A stretch of 64,000 nucleotides of DNA from Limonium bicolor (lineage: Eukaryota > Streptophyta > Magnoliopsida > Caryophyllales > Plumbaginaceae). Location of the stretch: positions 98,954,839 to 99,018,838 of the forward strand of contig CM041778.1 in the NCBI GenBank assembly GCA_023374045.1, given 5' to 3'. The notes beneath the pieces were generated by a model. The model was not told the origin of the DNA and made no database searches. It saw nothing but the letters and a program-made list of their open reading frames with translations. Made by a program: the position numbers and the translations under genes. How positions within the stretch are numbered: the first letter of the stretch is position 1; each line of letters opens with the position of its first letter. Shown here in pieces: positions 10,455 to 23,964 of the stretch.

Positions 10455-13400
10455 AACCTTCTACGCACTTCTTCTACCGGTAACACCCTCATCCTAGCTG
10501 TGGTACGCAGTTTATAGTAACTTAGAGCAGGAAAGAGGGGCTTCCTGACAACCAGAACACGTACGCCCATCCTTAGAGAAAAGCTATTCACTAAGTAAAC
10601 ATAAATGAAGTGGCAATGGGTCAGCTCCACTTCTGGGTAAGGTGCCAACCATGCGTACATCTCACTCTGCAACCATAAATCCAAACACAAACAAGGAAGG
10701 GGTTGCAGTTGCAAATCAGCAAATTGAGTAACTCCCACTACAACTTGTAAAATTCATTTTGTCTTTGCAAAACTCCAATAATACATACTCATAACAGTAA
10801 TGATAACAATTTCTCATAATCATATAGCAAGGGCAGTCCCTTGTCACAAGCAAAATAATATCAGCACAACAATTCGGTATTTCATCACCTGCACTTTTCT
10901 TTAGACCAAAGCATATAGCTAACCAACCAGAACATGAATATACACCATACACCACAAAATCAATTGTTAGTCAGTAGATAACACAGTAGGTATTCAATTC
11001 CACCACATAATAAATACTTTCGAACAACCTCACACAACCACTGGACCTCGGGCAAGCCCTTGGAACAAATAATCATAACCACTGGACCTCGGGAGAAAAC
11101 CCCTTGGAACAAATCTCACCTCACTCTATGTCCTTAAGTGTGCACACCCTCTAAAGGTCATCAGCCCCTAGAGTAGATCATAGTAGCTTAGCTCCAATAC
11201 ATTGGTAGGAGCGGTAAAATAATTCCCAATACATTAGTAGGGCATTACAAAACTCCAATACATTGGTAGGAGTAATCCATGGATAAATTGCCAACATTGA
11301 CCAACACATTCCTCATGTCCAGAACCATATTGCACAATTTAATACAGCAAGTCAGTATAAGCAGCCACAACAATTAGTGGGCAGAAGCAACTCAAAACAG
11401 CAATTATACTCACCACATTAACCGTTTTGTATGTTTATGTATGCTTAAGCATTTTCACCAATTCAATTTCACCAAGTGGTCATCCCACCTTATATAATCA
11501 GTATGAACACCAATATTCACCACACATAAATTATAGTCACACACAAAACAGAAAAACCAACCATACCGAAATTAACAATAACAGTGATCAAAATCCTTAG
11601 TAACACTTATTGTGCGCCTATGTGTGTCTAAGTGTTATTGCAACTTTTGTCTGAACCCAATGGTCATATAACATCTTATGGTCAGTATAAGACCCCATGT
11701 TCGTTAAAACACCAGAAACCAAATCAAACAGAACTTTCATAACCAAACCGATAAGTTTGTGGTAGATTTTTCTCTAGTCAACTCACCTAGTTAACTAGCC
11801 ATATTTCATCAAACTTATAGTCACTAAACATGTGTCAAAACCTATATTTAACCTATCCATTCATCACCTAAGGTTCTGTCCATCTTATAAAATCATTAAC
11901 TCATTAAACTTCCACCACAACGGTTACTAAAACACCCTTATATCCAAATGTACATTTATATGTACAACTAACTTTGTCTTTATTGTCTAGGAAACCTATC
12001 CCATTTGACACCATTTCGACCTGGACTATAACCAACAAAGTAACATCATTTCCTCAGCAATCAAGCTTAAACATCACATAATACTTAGTATACAGAAGCA
12101 AAAACCGATTGCACATGCAATCCTTAAAGCACTTTCTATGTCACTTTTCCTTTGTTCTTTCCTACTTAACTTACCACCTGCATGAGCCACGAAATTCATA
12201 AGCAATGTAGAGGGTTTTAACCTCTACTAATCAACCATAACACATCTCAAAAATTACAGAAACATCACACTCAACCAGAACCAAACAGAAACCGAAAACA
12301 ACAAAAGAATTTTTCAGTTTTTGAACATTGTTGTACATGAAAGTTACCTGAGCTCCTCTAGCCATAACTAGTTAGTTTTTGTTGGGAATTCCTACAGATA
12401 ATAGACCTCTCTTCCTCCTCTTAATACTTCCAGCAATTGGACTCTAACTCCCCTTCCTAAGCTGGCGCATGCACACCAAACAGCAACAGCAGCAGAAAAT
12501 TCCAGCAGCAGCAGCTCTTCACGGTTTGCTCTATTTCTCTCTTGTTATAAGACTTTTTCTTGGTTTCTCTTTTGATATAACCTCTAGACATACAGGGGAA
12601 GGGATTGGGTGAAAGAAACAGGCTTTGGTAATGGATGAAAAACGAATTATAGGACCAGAAATGGAGGGATACAGCAGCAGAATTTTCTGGTTCAGCACTC
12701 TTTTCTTTCCTCTCCCTTCTCCACGTTTTTCCTTCTCTTTTCTTTCAGTTTTCTCTCAACTTCTGACTTCTAACACAGCTAAGGATGTTAGGGAAGTGAG
12801 GGGCAATGTAAGAAGTGGAAACAAGAGGGTATGGGGAGGGGTAAAACCGAGAGCATGCAAAAGAGAGGAATAAAATCTGCACTTGGCATGACATTTCAGC
12901 AACATGTGCTCCACTTGGATCTACTCTCCATGTTAATTCTTTGCTGTATTCTTTAATTGGTATTTGTGGAATGTTTATGAGAGTTTGGGAAGGATGAGAA
13001 GACAAGGATCTAGGCATGAGTGAAGCCCCATCCAGCCGATCCCAACATGCAAAACAAGAGGAATTGTTTTTCCATTTCAGCAAGTTTGTTTAATGAAGTC
13101 TTAAGAGTCTTTGGCTGGAATATTGACACATAACCCTCATTGTAATTCAAGAAGACATTGTGTTGACACCTCAAAAGTTTGTCTCCAGCCATGGAACTTG
13201 TTTAATCAGACCATAGATGTCAATATTATTACTTAAATGGTAAGGAGACAAGAGTGTAGTAATGTTACATTATAATATAAGTGGCTGAATTACACTTGTT
13301 ATTTAATGGCTGATATGGAAGTGTTATAGCATGTTAAAAATCGGCTACATGCTGGAGGTATACTTGGGAATTATAAAAGTTAAGATTATATAAAACAATA

Positions 13401-13871
13401 TGATAGTTTATGTGACAAGAAGTAACATGTAACAATTATTACATGTTTGAATATCATAAGTTTGGACGGCAAGTATAGGCTGATTTGGAGCCTTGTTTGG
13501 CTTGATTTTGGGCCATGAAATAAAGCTCAATAAAGTGTATGGAATGTCTAGTTTGGTTGACAACATTGAGGTATAGGAATAGGAAGTGGCAACATGATAA
13601 TAATTAGCTAACCGAGTCCAAAGATAACCGAAAGAAATGGACTGTTGTATAAGAATAAATTGGCTAGACCTTGCTGTCTATTTTATGGCCATGAATGGTC
13701 TAATGAAAATGATATACTTCATAGGATAATATCATTGGATCAACATCTAAAGATATTGGAATAAGGAGACGACACACTAACACTTAATTCTCAGTAAGTA
13801 ATTCCCAGTGAGCTACAACTATACAGTGATCTATATCACTATATTAATTCCTAGCAATTTAGGGTGTTTCA
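10455..13871 (-). mobile_element. Tekay-like LTR A (minus orientation), start lost in the gap
   Basis: It matches 18802-22226 and 27164-30580 nearly base for base. On the plus strand the LTR runs TGTAACACC...GTGTTTCA, so on its own strand it begins TGAAAC and ends GTTACA. It contains two nearby copies of a ~45-bp repeat (11039-11117) and three CAATACATT(G/A)GTAGG motifs (about 11190-11270). Recurring small ORFs in it have no coding look. Confidence 0.85.
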
Positions 13872-15600
13872 AATATAAAATTTGACTAATAGGTATATGA
13901 GAGGTGGAAGGTGTAAATTAACAGTTAAGTTGTCCAGGTTACCCTGAGGAGATTAAATAGCTAAGACAACTCCGCGTATGTCGAAAAAATAGTCAATTAT
14001 GAGGGAAATACTAACTATTATTATTCCATAAACCATGTTAATAAATAAATACGAGATCAAGAGACACTTATCTATAATAAAAGTATTCTCAAGCTACCTT
14101 CTAGGTTATGGCCAAATTACCATCTGGAAGGAAAGATCGACTTCCATGTCTTTCTCTATGAATTTAATCCAATATATTAAATGGGAACCTACCTCTAAAC
14201 ATGGTAGAATATAAAGAGTAGAAACATTAAACTAATACTCATATGAGTTGATTCGAACCGCAGGAACATGTTTAATTGAGAGGAAACTATACCTTGTTAG
14301 AAACCTTAACAGAAACCCTACTGTAGTATACCTGATGAACAGGCAATAATAATCGTGTATATACTACCGATAATTGGTGAATCAATAATATCAAGAAATA
14401 TTTCTATAATATACATAAGATGCACGGCTCAACCGTAGCTCATACTTTACATTGAAAATGAAAGCCGTATATGGCGATAGTAAACTCAAATACTAGAGTC
14501 ACAAGATGATGATTTTAAGATCAAAGAGAGGGATTTTAGGTATGCTCCAATATTACTACATAAGACCCGAGCGCCAACAATTACAACTACAAGAGGCGAT
14601 TAATGGAAGTGTGTTACACACGATAATTTAAACAAGCCAAAAATATTGGCAACATACAAAATGGTAGATTACCTTCACACATACATACGGGATTCAGATA
14701 TAAAAGCATACTAATGCACTATAGAACATGTCAGAGAATGCATAGATTCTTGAGGGCTATATCTCATAAACGGACAGGAGTCATATGCTGACGTTCATAG
14801 GAGAGACCTCGAGTTCGCAGTAGGCGATCGAGTCTTCCTTAGAGTTTCACCTATGAAGGGAATTTTTAGATTTGAGAAGAAGGACAAGCTTACCCCGAAG
14901 TATGTAGGACCGTACCTTATTACGGAGAGAGTGGGCCCATTAGCTTACAGATTAGATTTATCTTAGAGCCCGAGACACTTGAACTGGATCCTACACTTAG
15001 ATATGAGGAGACCCCAGTTCGCATATTAAAGGAACAAGACCATTAGAATGGTCAAGGTTCGGTGGTCAAACCACGACATTGAGGAGGCGACATGGGAATC
15101 AGAAGACGCCATGCGAGACAAGTATCCAACACTTTTCTTTTTGTTTTGTGTATACTTGTGGGGGTACGTGGGCGTAACCCTTTTTAAGGGGGGTAGAGCA
15201 CCACATGCGACTTACATATCTGCAGTCTATATTGGTTTTGTGTATAGTTATTTGTGTTTGATTGTTGCGCATGTGTGCAATTTGGTTGGTTATTGTTATG
15301 TCCTATGTGACACTTGAATGATTAATTGTGTGTTCTATGTAACACTTGGATGTTTATGGAAGCACTTATCTACTTTACAGTATTTACCAAGTTATTTGTG
15401 TTACGATTATATTGAATGTCATGAGTAAGGCTAAGTACATGTATGAATTGCATACACTCGGATTACAGATGGAATGAGGTGTCACTATAGTATTGACACC
15501 CAGGAATGATAGGCATACAGGGAATAGATATGAGGAACTTTAATCTATAGTATAAGTATACGTTATGACTTCGGGACGAAGTCCTTTTAAGGGGGTAGAC
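13872..15600 (+). pseudogene. 3' end of a plus-strand chromovirus: integrase C-terminus and chromodomain
   Basis: After a degenerate stretch, about 14770-14965 encodes the end of an integrase, with the GPY/F-type pattern KLTPKYVGPYLITERVGPLAYRLDL, broken by a TAG. About 15020-15140 encodes a chromodomain-like end (MVKVRWSNHDIEEATWES). Such chromodomains guide Ty3/gypsy integration towards marked chromatin. A polypurine tract at 15585-15600 (TTTTAAGGGGGTAGAC) touches the LTR that starts at 15601. A second similar tract lies earlier at 15181-15196. The fragment starts directly at the outer edge of LTR A, so its 5' part is missing. Confidence 0.7.
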
Positions 15601-17043
15601 TGAAATACCCCAAACATTTAAATAAATGAATATAAGTAAACAAATATTATTTGGGGGTTTATTAAACCCTAAGAAAGCATATAAACACTTGGGCGTTAAA
15701 AAACGCACCTAAACTCCTTAAGGTTAAAAACGTGTGTTAAAGCCCGACCTTAAGTAAACAAGTTATATAAACTATAAACTTCATATGAAGATAATCAAGG
15801 ATCATTATATGACCCTTAGAATGCAGGACCCCATCTAAAAAGGTAATAAAAATACAAATGGCTCGGGAGTTCCCTTAAATGCCCCTTAAGGACCGAAAGT
15901 CCCGGAAATACCTTATTAAATAAAGTAAAGCATTACCCCTCATTATAAATGCACAATAGTACCTTAATGAAAATTTAAGATGAAGTTCTCAAGATAAATT
16001 CTCGGTTAAAGACAAAGTACTCGGGAGATTTTCTTAACGCTCCTTCTTGCCCGGTAGCGCGAGAATTGTGTTCTGAGTTAGTATAACCCCATATAACTCA
16101 ATGTAACACCTTGACATATTATTATGGACTGTAAATAACATTTATAAACACTTGGAACACATAGCGACTAATTATTTCCCAGAAAATTCTTAAAGCACAA
16201 AAACGCACCTTCGGGTGTCACGAAAATGCGTTTTACGCAATTGGCTTGAAGTTTTTGAGGAGCCACGAGTTGATAATCTTAAAAGTAGATAACTTTACCA
16301 TCTAAATCAACTAATTCCAGTACTAAACTCATAGTATAAATGGGGGCGATTTTTGGGACAAAAAGGTACCTAAAATCAGCATTTTTACCTTAAAACTTTC
16401 ATCATTTCCATCATATAAATGTACCAATTAAATGCTGGAACCTATTACACATATTAGTATGATCCTAGTACAATATAGTGTGACAAAAATCAAATGAAAA
16501 ATCAATCCCATTTGACCACCATATGGGGCGCCAATTATAGTCAATTTTGACTAGTTTTTAGTTTAAAAATGGTCTGTTGGATGGTGAGTCATCTTAGCAT
16601 GTATTATCTGGTGATATTGCAATTAATTACAGTCTGGAGAAGCCCCTCCATTACGTGTGCCTGCAAGAAATCAGTAAGGATTAGTTTAAATAAAGATAAG
16701 GAGATTATATGCTAATCTAGTCATACTTGTATTAGACAAAAAAAAAACAAATGAAGCAAGTTGGTTCCTTGGCATGTGATGCCGATCTGAATCAATTAGT
16801 GGGGAACTGAATGCTATCTGATTTCCAATAATTAAACTAGTGGGATATGTACCTAACATCCAAGATTATTATGTTGCAATTAACAAAATCAAGTAGTCAC
16901 CTAGGACTTCCATTACCGTAACACTACAAGGGGTTAGGAGCTGCTTACACTCATCATGGCCGAGACCTGCAGGGATAAAGAACAAGGTTAGTGTCATTAA
17001 TTAACTTAACAAATCTTGAATAATTTCCATGCCTAATATAAAG
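15601..17043 (+). mobile_element. Truncated LTR of the plus-strand chromovirus, unit 1
   Basis: It starts TGAAATACCCC straight after the polypurine tract. After 1443 bases it breaks off at the junction with minus-strand gag. In the last unit the same LTR runs on without this break (32268-35793). Confidence 0.75.
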
Positions 17044-18223
17044 AACATGAAGCACCGGAATCGAATAACACTTTAGCTTTAACGCCATTGACAGGAAAAG
17101 TACCTGTGATAACTTTTCCTTCTTCCTCCGCTTCGGTCTTGCTTATGACATTTATGTGGCCTCGGTTGCCATACCCTCCTCCTTGGGTTCCCCCTCGATT
17201 TCCTTGCTGTTGTTTCCCTTGGTTGCTCCCTTGGCCATTGAAGTTGTTTCTTGTGCCATTGTAACCAGTCTTTTGGCCTCCAGCTTGGTTATTATAACCA
17301 TTGTTGTTGTTCTGGGTGTTAGGTTGCCTCGCACCGTGATTTCCATTCCCACCTCCACCTTCCTTTTTCTTCCTGCACTCAAAGGCTCTATGACCCAAGG
17401 TGCCACAGTTGTAGCATTTGACTAGCTTCCCTTCACAATCCACCCCTGGGTGGTTCCTTGAACACCTCTTACAGAAGAAATATCTGGCCCTCTTATTTGG
17501 GTCATTTGTGTTACTACTTTGCCCCTGGTAGTTTGGCTTGATCCAAGGCCTCTTGATCCCCTTCTGGTTCCCATCATATTTCGCTCCTTTCTCCCTGTTC
17601 TCACCTCCTTGGTTTGGTTCAAACTTTCTCTTAAGGCCTCCTTGTGCCTCCTTCCTCCTCTGTTGTACTCGGTACAAATTAGCAGACTTCTCATATGCTT
17701 CCTGCAGGGTAGCCACTGGTAGGATACTCAAAGCTTCTTGCAGTCCCCAATTCAGTCCCCCGATAAATCGTTGTACTTTGGCAGCTTCATCAGGTACTAG
17801 GTTTGCTGCAAACCTTGCTAATTCCACAAATCTTGAGTGGTAAGTCTTCACATCCCCCGACAATTGTTTCAGCTCAAGGAATTCATGATACTTTTGCATT
17901 CGGACATGCTCCGGGTAGAACCTCCTTCTCATTGCTTCTTTCAGCGCATTCCAACCTAGATTAGGTTGCTCACCCAACCTTTCCTTCTCAGAGCACCACC
18001 ATAAGTCAGCTTCTCTCACGAAAGTAGTAGACCGCCCCATTGACCTTCTTGTCTTCAGGACATTCCACAACATCAAAAATTTTGTCAAACTCCCTGATCC
18101 AATCTCCAGGATCACAGGGTCTTCAATTCCAACAAACGTACTCGGCTTCATTGCAGCAATCTTCCGGGCGAAGTCTTGGGGTACTCCAGCTCTTTCCTCT
18201 TGCCTTTTTAATATCCTACCCAT
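17044..18223 (-). pseudogene. Tekay-like gag and protease start, unit 1
   Basis: The reading frame begins MGRILKRQEERAGV at 18223 and runs about 396 residues. It contains a retrotransposon gag domain (WW...LKEAMRRRFYPEHV...GL), the zinc knuckle CYNCGTLGHRAFEC (C-x2-C-x4-H-x4-C), an Asn/Gly-rich linker and the protease active-site start LFDSGAS. It ends there because the junction with the plus-strand LTR follows. Residues about 41-71 differ completely from unit 2: one base is lost near 18103 and one gained near 18015, so the frame slips and returns. Gag forms the particle and binds the element RNA. This copy lacks all of pol. Confidence 0.8.
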
Positions 18224-18414
18224 GCTAAGGGCAAGGTTTCTAAGGGTTTCAAGCTGGCCTCTATCGACCTCCCCTGTTGATTAACATTCTACGCATAGAC
18301 ATATATTTATCAGTCATATATCATAAGTAGTCAAACAATCAAGCAGTCAATCAGGCATTCACACACAAACATTCACGCAACAAATTACCTATATCTCCCC
18401 TAATTTATAACCTA

Positions 18415-18429
18415 GGGCTCTGATACCAA
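18415..18429 (-). promoter_or_regulatory. Primer binding site, initiator-Met tRNA, unit 1
   Basis: On the minus strand TTGGTATCAGAGCCC lies four bases inside the LTR end. TGGTATCAGAGC is the complement of the 3' end of plant initiator-methionine tRNA. It shows that gag and the LTR at 18434 belong to one minus-strand element and that this is its 5' LTR. Confidence 0.85.
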
Positions 18430-18433
18430 CTTT

Positions 18434-21400
18434 TGTAACACCCCCATTCGCAAGGACACAACACTCACCGGACAGTCGCAGCGGAAGACTTCCCGATTAA
18501 CTCTCAAATGGGTGCTACAACGCCACACCCACTCCCTAGTGGGTGCTAAGGCTAAACTTCCAACTCTTAAACATACTACATATCCTTAACTTCATAGATA
18601 AAACATTACATTATCCTTACATAGTCTGGATTAAACATAGAGTCATAACAACGAAACATAAAGCAACATTAACTTACAACACTGTTTAACTTCCAACTTA
18701 GCTAACATAGACAACAACTACTCCCAACTGAGACAAACCAAAGTCCAACCTAGTGACTTAGTGGAGTTACAAGTTACACACGGGCTCTTTTAAGTCCCTT
18801 AAACCTTCTACGCACTTCTTCTACCGGTAACACCCTCATCCTAGCTGTGGTACGCAGTTTATAGTAACTTAGAGCATGAAAGAGGGGCTTCCTGACAACC
18901 AGAACACGTACGCCCATCCTTAGAGAAAAGCTATTCACTAAGTAAACATAAATGAAGTGGCAATGGGTCAGCTCCACTTCTGGGTAAGGTGCCAACCATG
19001 CGTACATCTCACTCTGCAACCATAAATCCAAACACAAACAAGGAAGGGGTTGCAGTTGCAAATCAGCAAATTGAGTAACTCCCACTACAACTTGTAAAAT
19101 TCATTTTGTCTTTGCAAAACTCCAATAATACATACTCATAACAGTAATGATAACAATTTCTCATAATCATATAGCAAGGGCAGTCCCTTGTCACAAGCAA
19201 AATAATCTCAGCACAACAATTCGGTATTTCCTCACCTGCACTTTTCTTTAGACCAAAGCATATAGCTAACCAACCAGAACATGAATATACACCATACACC
19301 ACAAAATCAATTGTTAGTCAGTAGATAACACAGTAGGTATTCAATTCCACCACATAATAAATACTTTCGAACAACCTCACACAACCACTGGACCTCGGGC
19401 AAGCCCTTGGAACAAATAATCATAACCACTGGACCTCGGGAGAAAACCCCTTGGAACAAATCTCACCTCACTCTATGTCCTTAAGTGTGCACACCCTCTA
19501 AAGGTCATCAGCCCCTAGAGTAGATCATAGTAGCTTAGCTCCAATACATTGGTAGGAGCGGTAAAATAATTCCCAATACATTAGTAGGGCATTACAAAAC
19601 TCCAATACATTGGTAGGAGTAATCCATGGATAACATTGCCAACATTGACCAACACATTCCTCATGTCCAGAACCATATTGCACAATTTAATACACCAAGC
19701 AAAGTCAGTATAAGCAGCCACAACAATTAGTGGGCAGAAGCAACTCAAAACAGCAATTATACTCACCACATTAACCGTTTCGTATGTTTATGTATGCTTA
19801 AGCATTTTCACCAATTCAATTTCACCAAGTGGTCATCCCACCTTATATAATCAGTATGAACACCAATATTCACCACACATAAATTATAGTCACACACCAA
19901 AACAGAAAAACCAACCATACCGAAATTAACAATAACAGTGATCAAAATCCTTAGTAACACTTATTGTGCGCCTATGTGTGTCTAAGTGTTATTACAACTT
20001 TTGTTGAACCCAATGGTCATATAACATCTTATGGTCAGTATAAGACCCCATGTTCGTTAAAACACCAGAAACCAAATCAAACAAGAACTTTCATAACCAA
20101 CCGATAAGTTTGTGGTAGATTTTTCTCTAGTCAACTCACCTAGTTAACTAGCCATATTTCATCAAACTTATAGTCACTAAACATGTGTCAAAACCTCATA
20201 TTTAACCTATCCATTTCATCACCTAAGGTTCTGTCCATCTTAGGAAAATCATTAACTCATTAAACTTCCACCACAACGGTTACTAAAACACACCTTATAT
20301 CCAAATGTACATTTTATGTACAACTAACTTTGTCTATTTTGTCTAGGAAACCTATCCCATTTGACACCATTTCGACCTGGACTATAACCAACAAAGTAAC
20401 ATCATTTCCTCAGCAATCAAGCTTAAACATCACATAATACTTAGTATACAGAAGCAGCAAAACCGATTGCACATGCAATCCTTAAAGCACTTTCTATGTC
20501 ACTTTTCCTTTGTTCTTTCCTACTTAACTTACCACCTGCATGAGCCACGAAATTCATAAGCAATGTAGAGGGTTTTAACCTCTACTAATCAACCATAACA
20601 CATCTCAAAAATTACAGAAACATCACACTCAACCAGAACCAAACAGAAACCGAAAACAACAAAAGAATTTTTCAGTTTTTGAACATTGTTGTACATGAAA
20701 GTTACCTGAGCTCCTCTAGCCATAACTAGTTAGTTTTTGTTGGGAATTCCTACAGATAATAGACCTCTCTTCCTCCTCTTAATACTTCCAGCAATGGACT
20801 CTAACTCCCCTTCCTAAGCTGGCGCATGCACACCAAACAGCAACAGCAGCAGAAAATTCCAGCAGCAGCTCTTCACGGTTTGCTCTATTTCTCTCTTGTT
20901 ATAAGACTTTTTCTTGGTTTCTCTTTTGATATAACCTCTAGACATACAGGGGAAGGGATTGGGTGAAAGAAACAGGCTTTGGTAATGGATGAAAAACGAA
21001 TTATAGGACCAGAAATGGAGGGATACAGCAGCAGAATTTTCTGGTTCAGCACTCTTTTCTTTCCTCTCCCTTCTCCACGTTTTTCCTTCTCTTTTCTTTC
21101 AGTTTTCTCTCAACTTCTGACTTCTAACACAGCTAAGGATGTTAGGGAAGTGAGGGGCAATGTAAGAAGTGGAAACAAGAGGGTATGGGGAGGGGTAAAA
21201 CCGAGAGCATGCAAAAGAGAGGAATAAAATCTGCACTTGGCATGACATTTCAGCAACATGTGCTCTCACTTGGATCTACTCTCCATGTTAATTCTTTGCT
21301 GTATTCTTTAATTGGTATTTGTGGAATGTTTATGAGAGTTTGGGAAGGATGAGAAGACAAGGATCTAGGCATGAGTGAAGCCCCATCCAGCCGATCCCAA

Positions 21401-22226
21401 CATGCAAAACAAGAGGAATTGTTTTTCCATTTCAGCAAGTTTGTTTAATGAAGTCTTAAGAGTCTTTGGCTGGAATATTGACACATAACCCTCATTGTAA
21501 TTCAAGAAGACATTGTGTTGACACCTCAAAAGTTTGTCTCCAGCCATGGAACTTGTTTAATCAGACCATAGATGTCAATATTATTACTTAAATGGTAAGG
21601 AGACAAGAGTGTAGTAATGTTACATTATAATATAAGTGGCTGAATTACACTTGTTATTTAATGGCTGATATGGAAGTGTTATAGCATGTTAAAAATCGGC
21701 TACATGCTGGAGGTATACTTGGGAATTATAAAAGTTAAGATTATATAAAACAATATGATAGTTTATGTGACAAGAAGTAACATGTAACAATTATTACATG
21801 TTTGAATATCATAAGTTTGGACGGCAAGTATAGGCTGATTTGGAGCCTTGTTTGGCTTGATTTTGGGCCATGAAATAAAGCTCAATAAAGTGTATGGAAT
21901 GTCTAGTTTGGTTGACAACATTGAGGTATAGGAATAGGAAGTGGCAACATGATAATAATTAGCTAACCGAGTCCAAAGATAACCGAAAGAAATGGACTGT
22001 TGTATAAGAATAAATTGGCTAGACCTTGCTGTCTATTTTATGGCCATGAATGGTCTAATGAAAATGATATACTTCATAGGATAATATCATTGGATCAACA
22101 TCTAAAGATATTGGAATAAGGAGACGACACACTAACACTTAATTCTCAGTAAGTAATTCCCAGTGAGCTACAACTATACAGTGATCTATATCACTATATT
22201 AATTCCTAGCAATTTAGGGTGTTTCA
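18434..22226 (-). mobile_element. Tekay-like 5' LTR B, 3793 bp
   Basis: Plus-strand ends are TGTAACACC and GTGTTTCA, proper TG...CA termini when read on the minus strand. Such long LTRs, the Met-tRNA primer site, the CCHC gag and the chromodomain seen at 31042-31494 point to the Tekay clade of chromoviruses. Differences from LTR C are few and mostly one-base indels, so the copies are recent. Confidence 0.85.
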
Positions 22227-23964
22227 AATATAAAATTTGACTAATAGGTATATGAGAGGTGGAAGGTGTAAATTAAGAGTTAAGTTGTCCTGGTTACCCT
22301 GAGGAGATTAAATAGCTAAGACAACTCCGCGTATGTCGAAAAAATAGTCAATTATGAGGGAAATACTAACTATTATTATTCCATGAACCATGTTAATAAA
22401 TAAATACGAGATCAAGAGACACTTATCTATAATAAAAGTATTCTCAAGCTACCTTCTAGGTTATGGCCAAATTACCATCTGGAAGGAAAGATCGACTTCC
22501 ATGTCTTTCTCTATGAATTTAATCCAATATATTAAATGGGAACCTACCTCTAAACATGGTAGAATATAAAGAGTAGAAACATTAAACTAATACTCATATG
22601 AGTTGATTCGAACCGCAGGAACATGTTTAATTGAGAGGAAACTATACCTTGTTAGAAACCTTAACAGAAACCCTACTGTAGTATACCTGATGAACAGGCA
22701 ATAATAATCGTGTATATACTACCGATAATTGGTGAATCAATAATATCAAGAAATATTTCTATAATATACATAAGATGCACGGCTCAACCGTAGCTCATAC
22801 TTTACACATTGAAAATGAAAGCCGTATATGGCGATAGTAAACTCAAATACTAGAGTCACAAGATGATGATTTTAAGATCAAAGAGAGGGATTTTAGGTAT
22901 GCTCCAATATTACTACATAAGACCCGAGCGCCAACAATTACAACTACAAGAGGCGATTAATGGAAGTGTGTTACACACGATAATTTAAACAAGCCAAAAG
23001 ATAATATTGGCAACATACAAAATGGTAGATTACCTTCACACATACATACGGGATTCAGATATAAAAGCATACTAATGCACTATAGAACATGTCAGAGAAT
23101 GCATAGATTCTTGAGGGCTATATCTCATAAACGGACAGGAGTCATATGCTGACGTTCATAGGAGAGACCTCGAGTTCGCAGTAGGCGATCGAGTCTTCCT
23201 TAGAGTTTCACCTATGAAGGGAATTTTTAGATTTGAGAAGAAGGGCAAGCTTACCCCGAAGTATGTAGGACCGTACCTTATTACGGAGAGAGTGGGCCCA
23301 TTAGCTTACAGATTAGATTTATCTTAGAGCCCGAGACACTTGAACTGGATCCTACACTTAGATATGAGGAGACCCCAGTTCGCATATTAAAGGAACAAGA
23401 CCATTAGAATGGTCAAGGTTCGGTGGTCAAACCACGACATTGAGGAGGCGACATGGGAATCAGAAGACGCCATGCGAGACAAGTATCCAACACTTTTCTT
23501 TTTGTTTTGTGTATACTTGTGGGGGTACGTGGGCGTAACCCTTTTTAAGGGGGGTAGAGCACCACATGCGACTTACATATCTGCAGTCTATATTGGTTTT
23601 GTGTATAGTTATTTGTGTTTGATTGTTGCGCATGTGTGCAATTTGGTTGGTTATTGTTATGTCCTATGTGACACTTGAATGATTAATTGTGTGTTCTATG
23701 TAACACTTGGATGTTTATGGAAGCACTTATCTACTTTACAGTATTTACCAAGTTTTTGTGTTACGATTATATTGAATGTCATGAGTAAGGCTAAGTACAT
23801 GTATGAATTGCATACACTCGGATTACAGATGGAATGAGGTGTCACTATAGTATTGACACCCAGGAATGATAGGCATACAGGGAATAGATATGAGGAACTT
23901 GAATCTATAGTATAAGTAAGTATACGTTATGACTTCGGGACGAAGTCCTTTTAAGGGGGTAGAC
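22227..23964 (+). pseudogene. Plus-strand chromovirus 3' end, unit 2
   Basis: Second copy of the 13872-15600 segment, again joined directly to the LTR edge. The integrase end is at about 23131-23325, the chromodomain at about 23409-23506 and the polypurine tract at 23949-23964. The same TAG interrupts the integrase end, so the damage predates duplication. Confidence 0.7.

Noticed and set aside
9653..10738. Long ORFs across 9653-10738 on both strands
   Set aside because: They consist mostly of unknown residues translated from the N gap; the ends are unrelated LINE-flank and LTR sequence.
12625..12873. 82-residue ORF recurring at 20979 and 29338
   Set aside because: It lies inside each copy of the Tekay-like LTR, has low-complexity composition and is repeated only because the LTR is.
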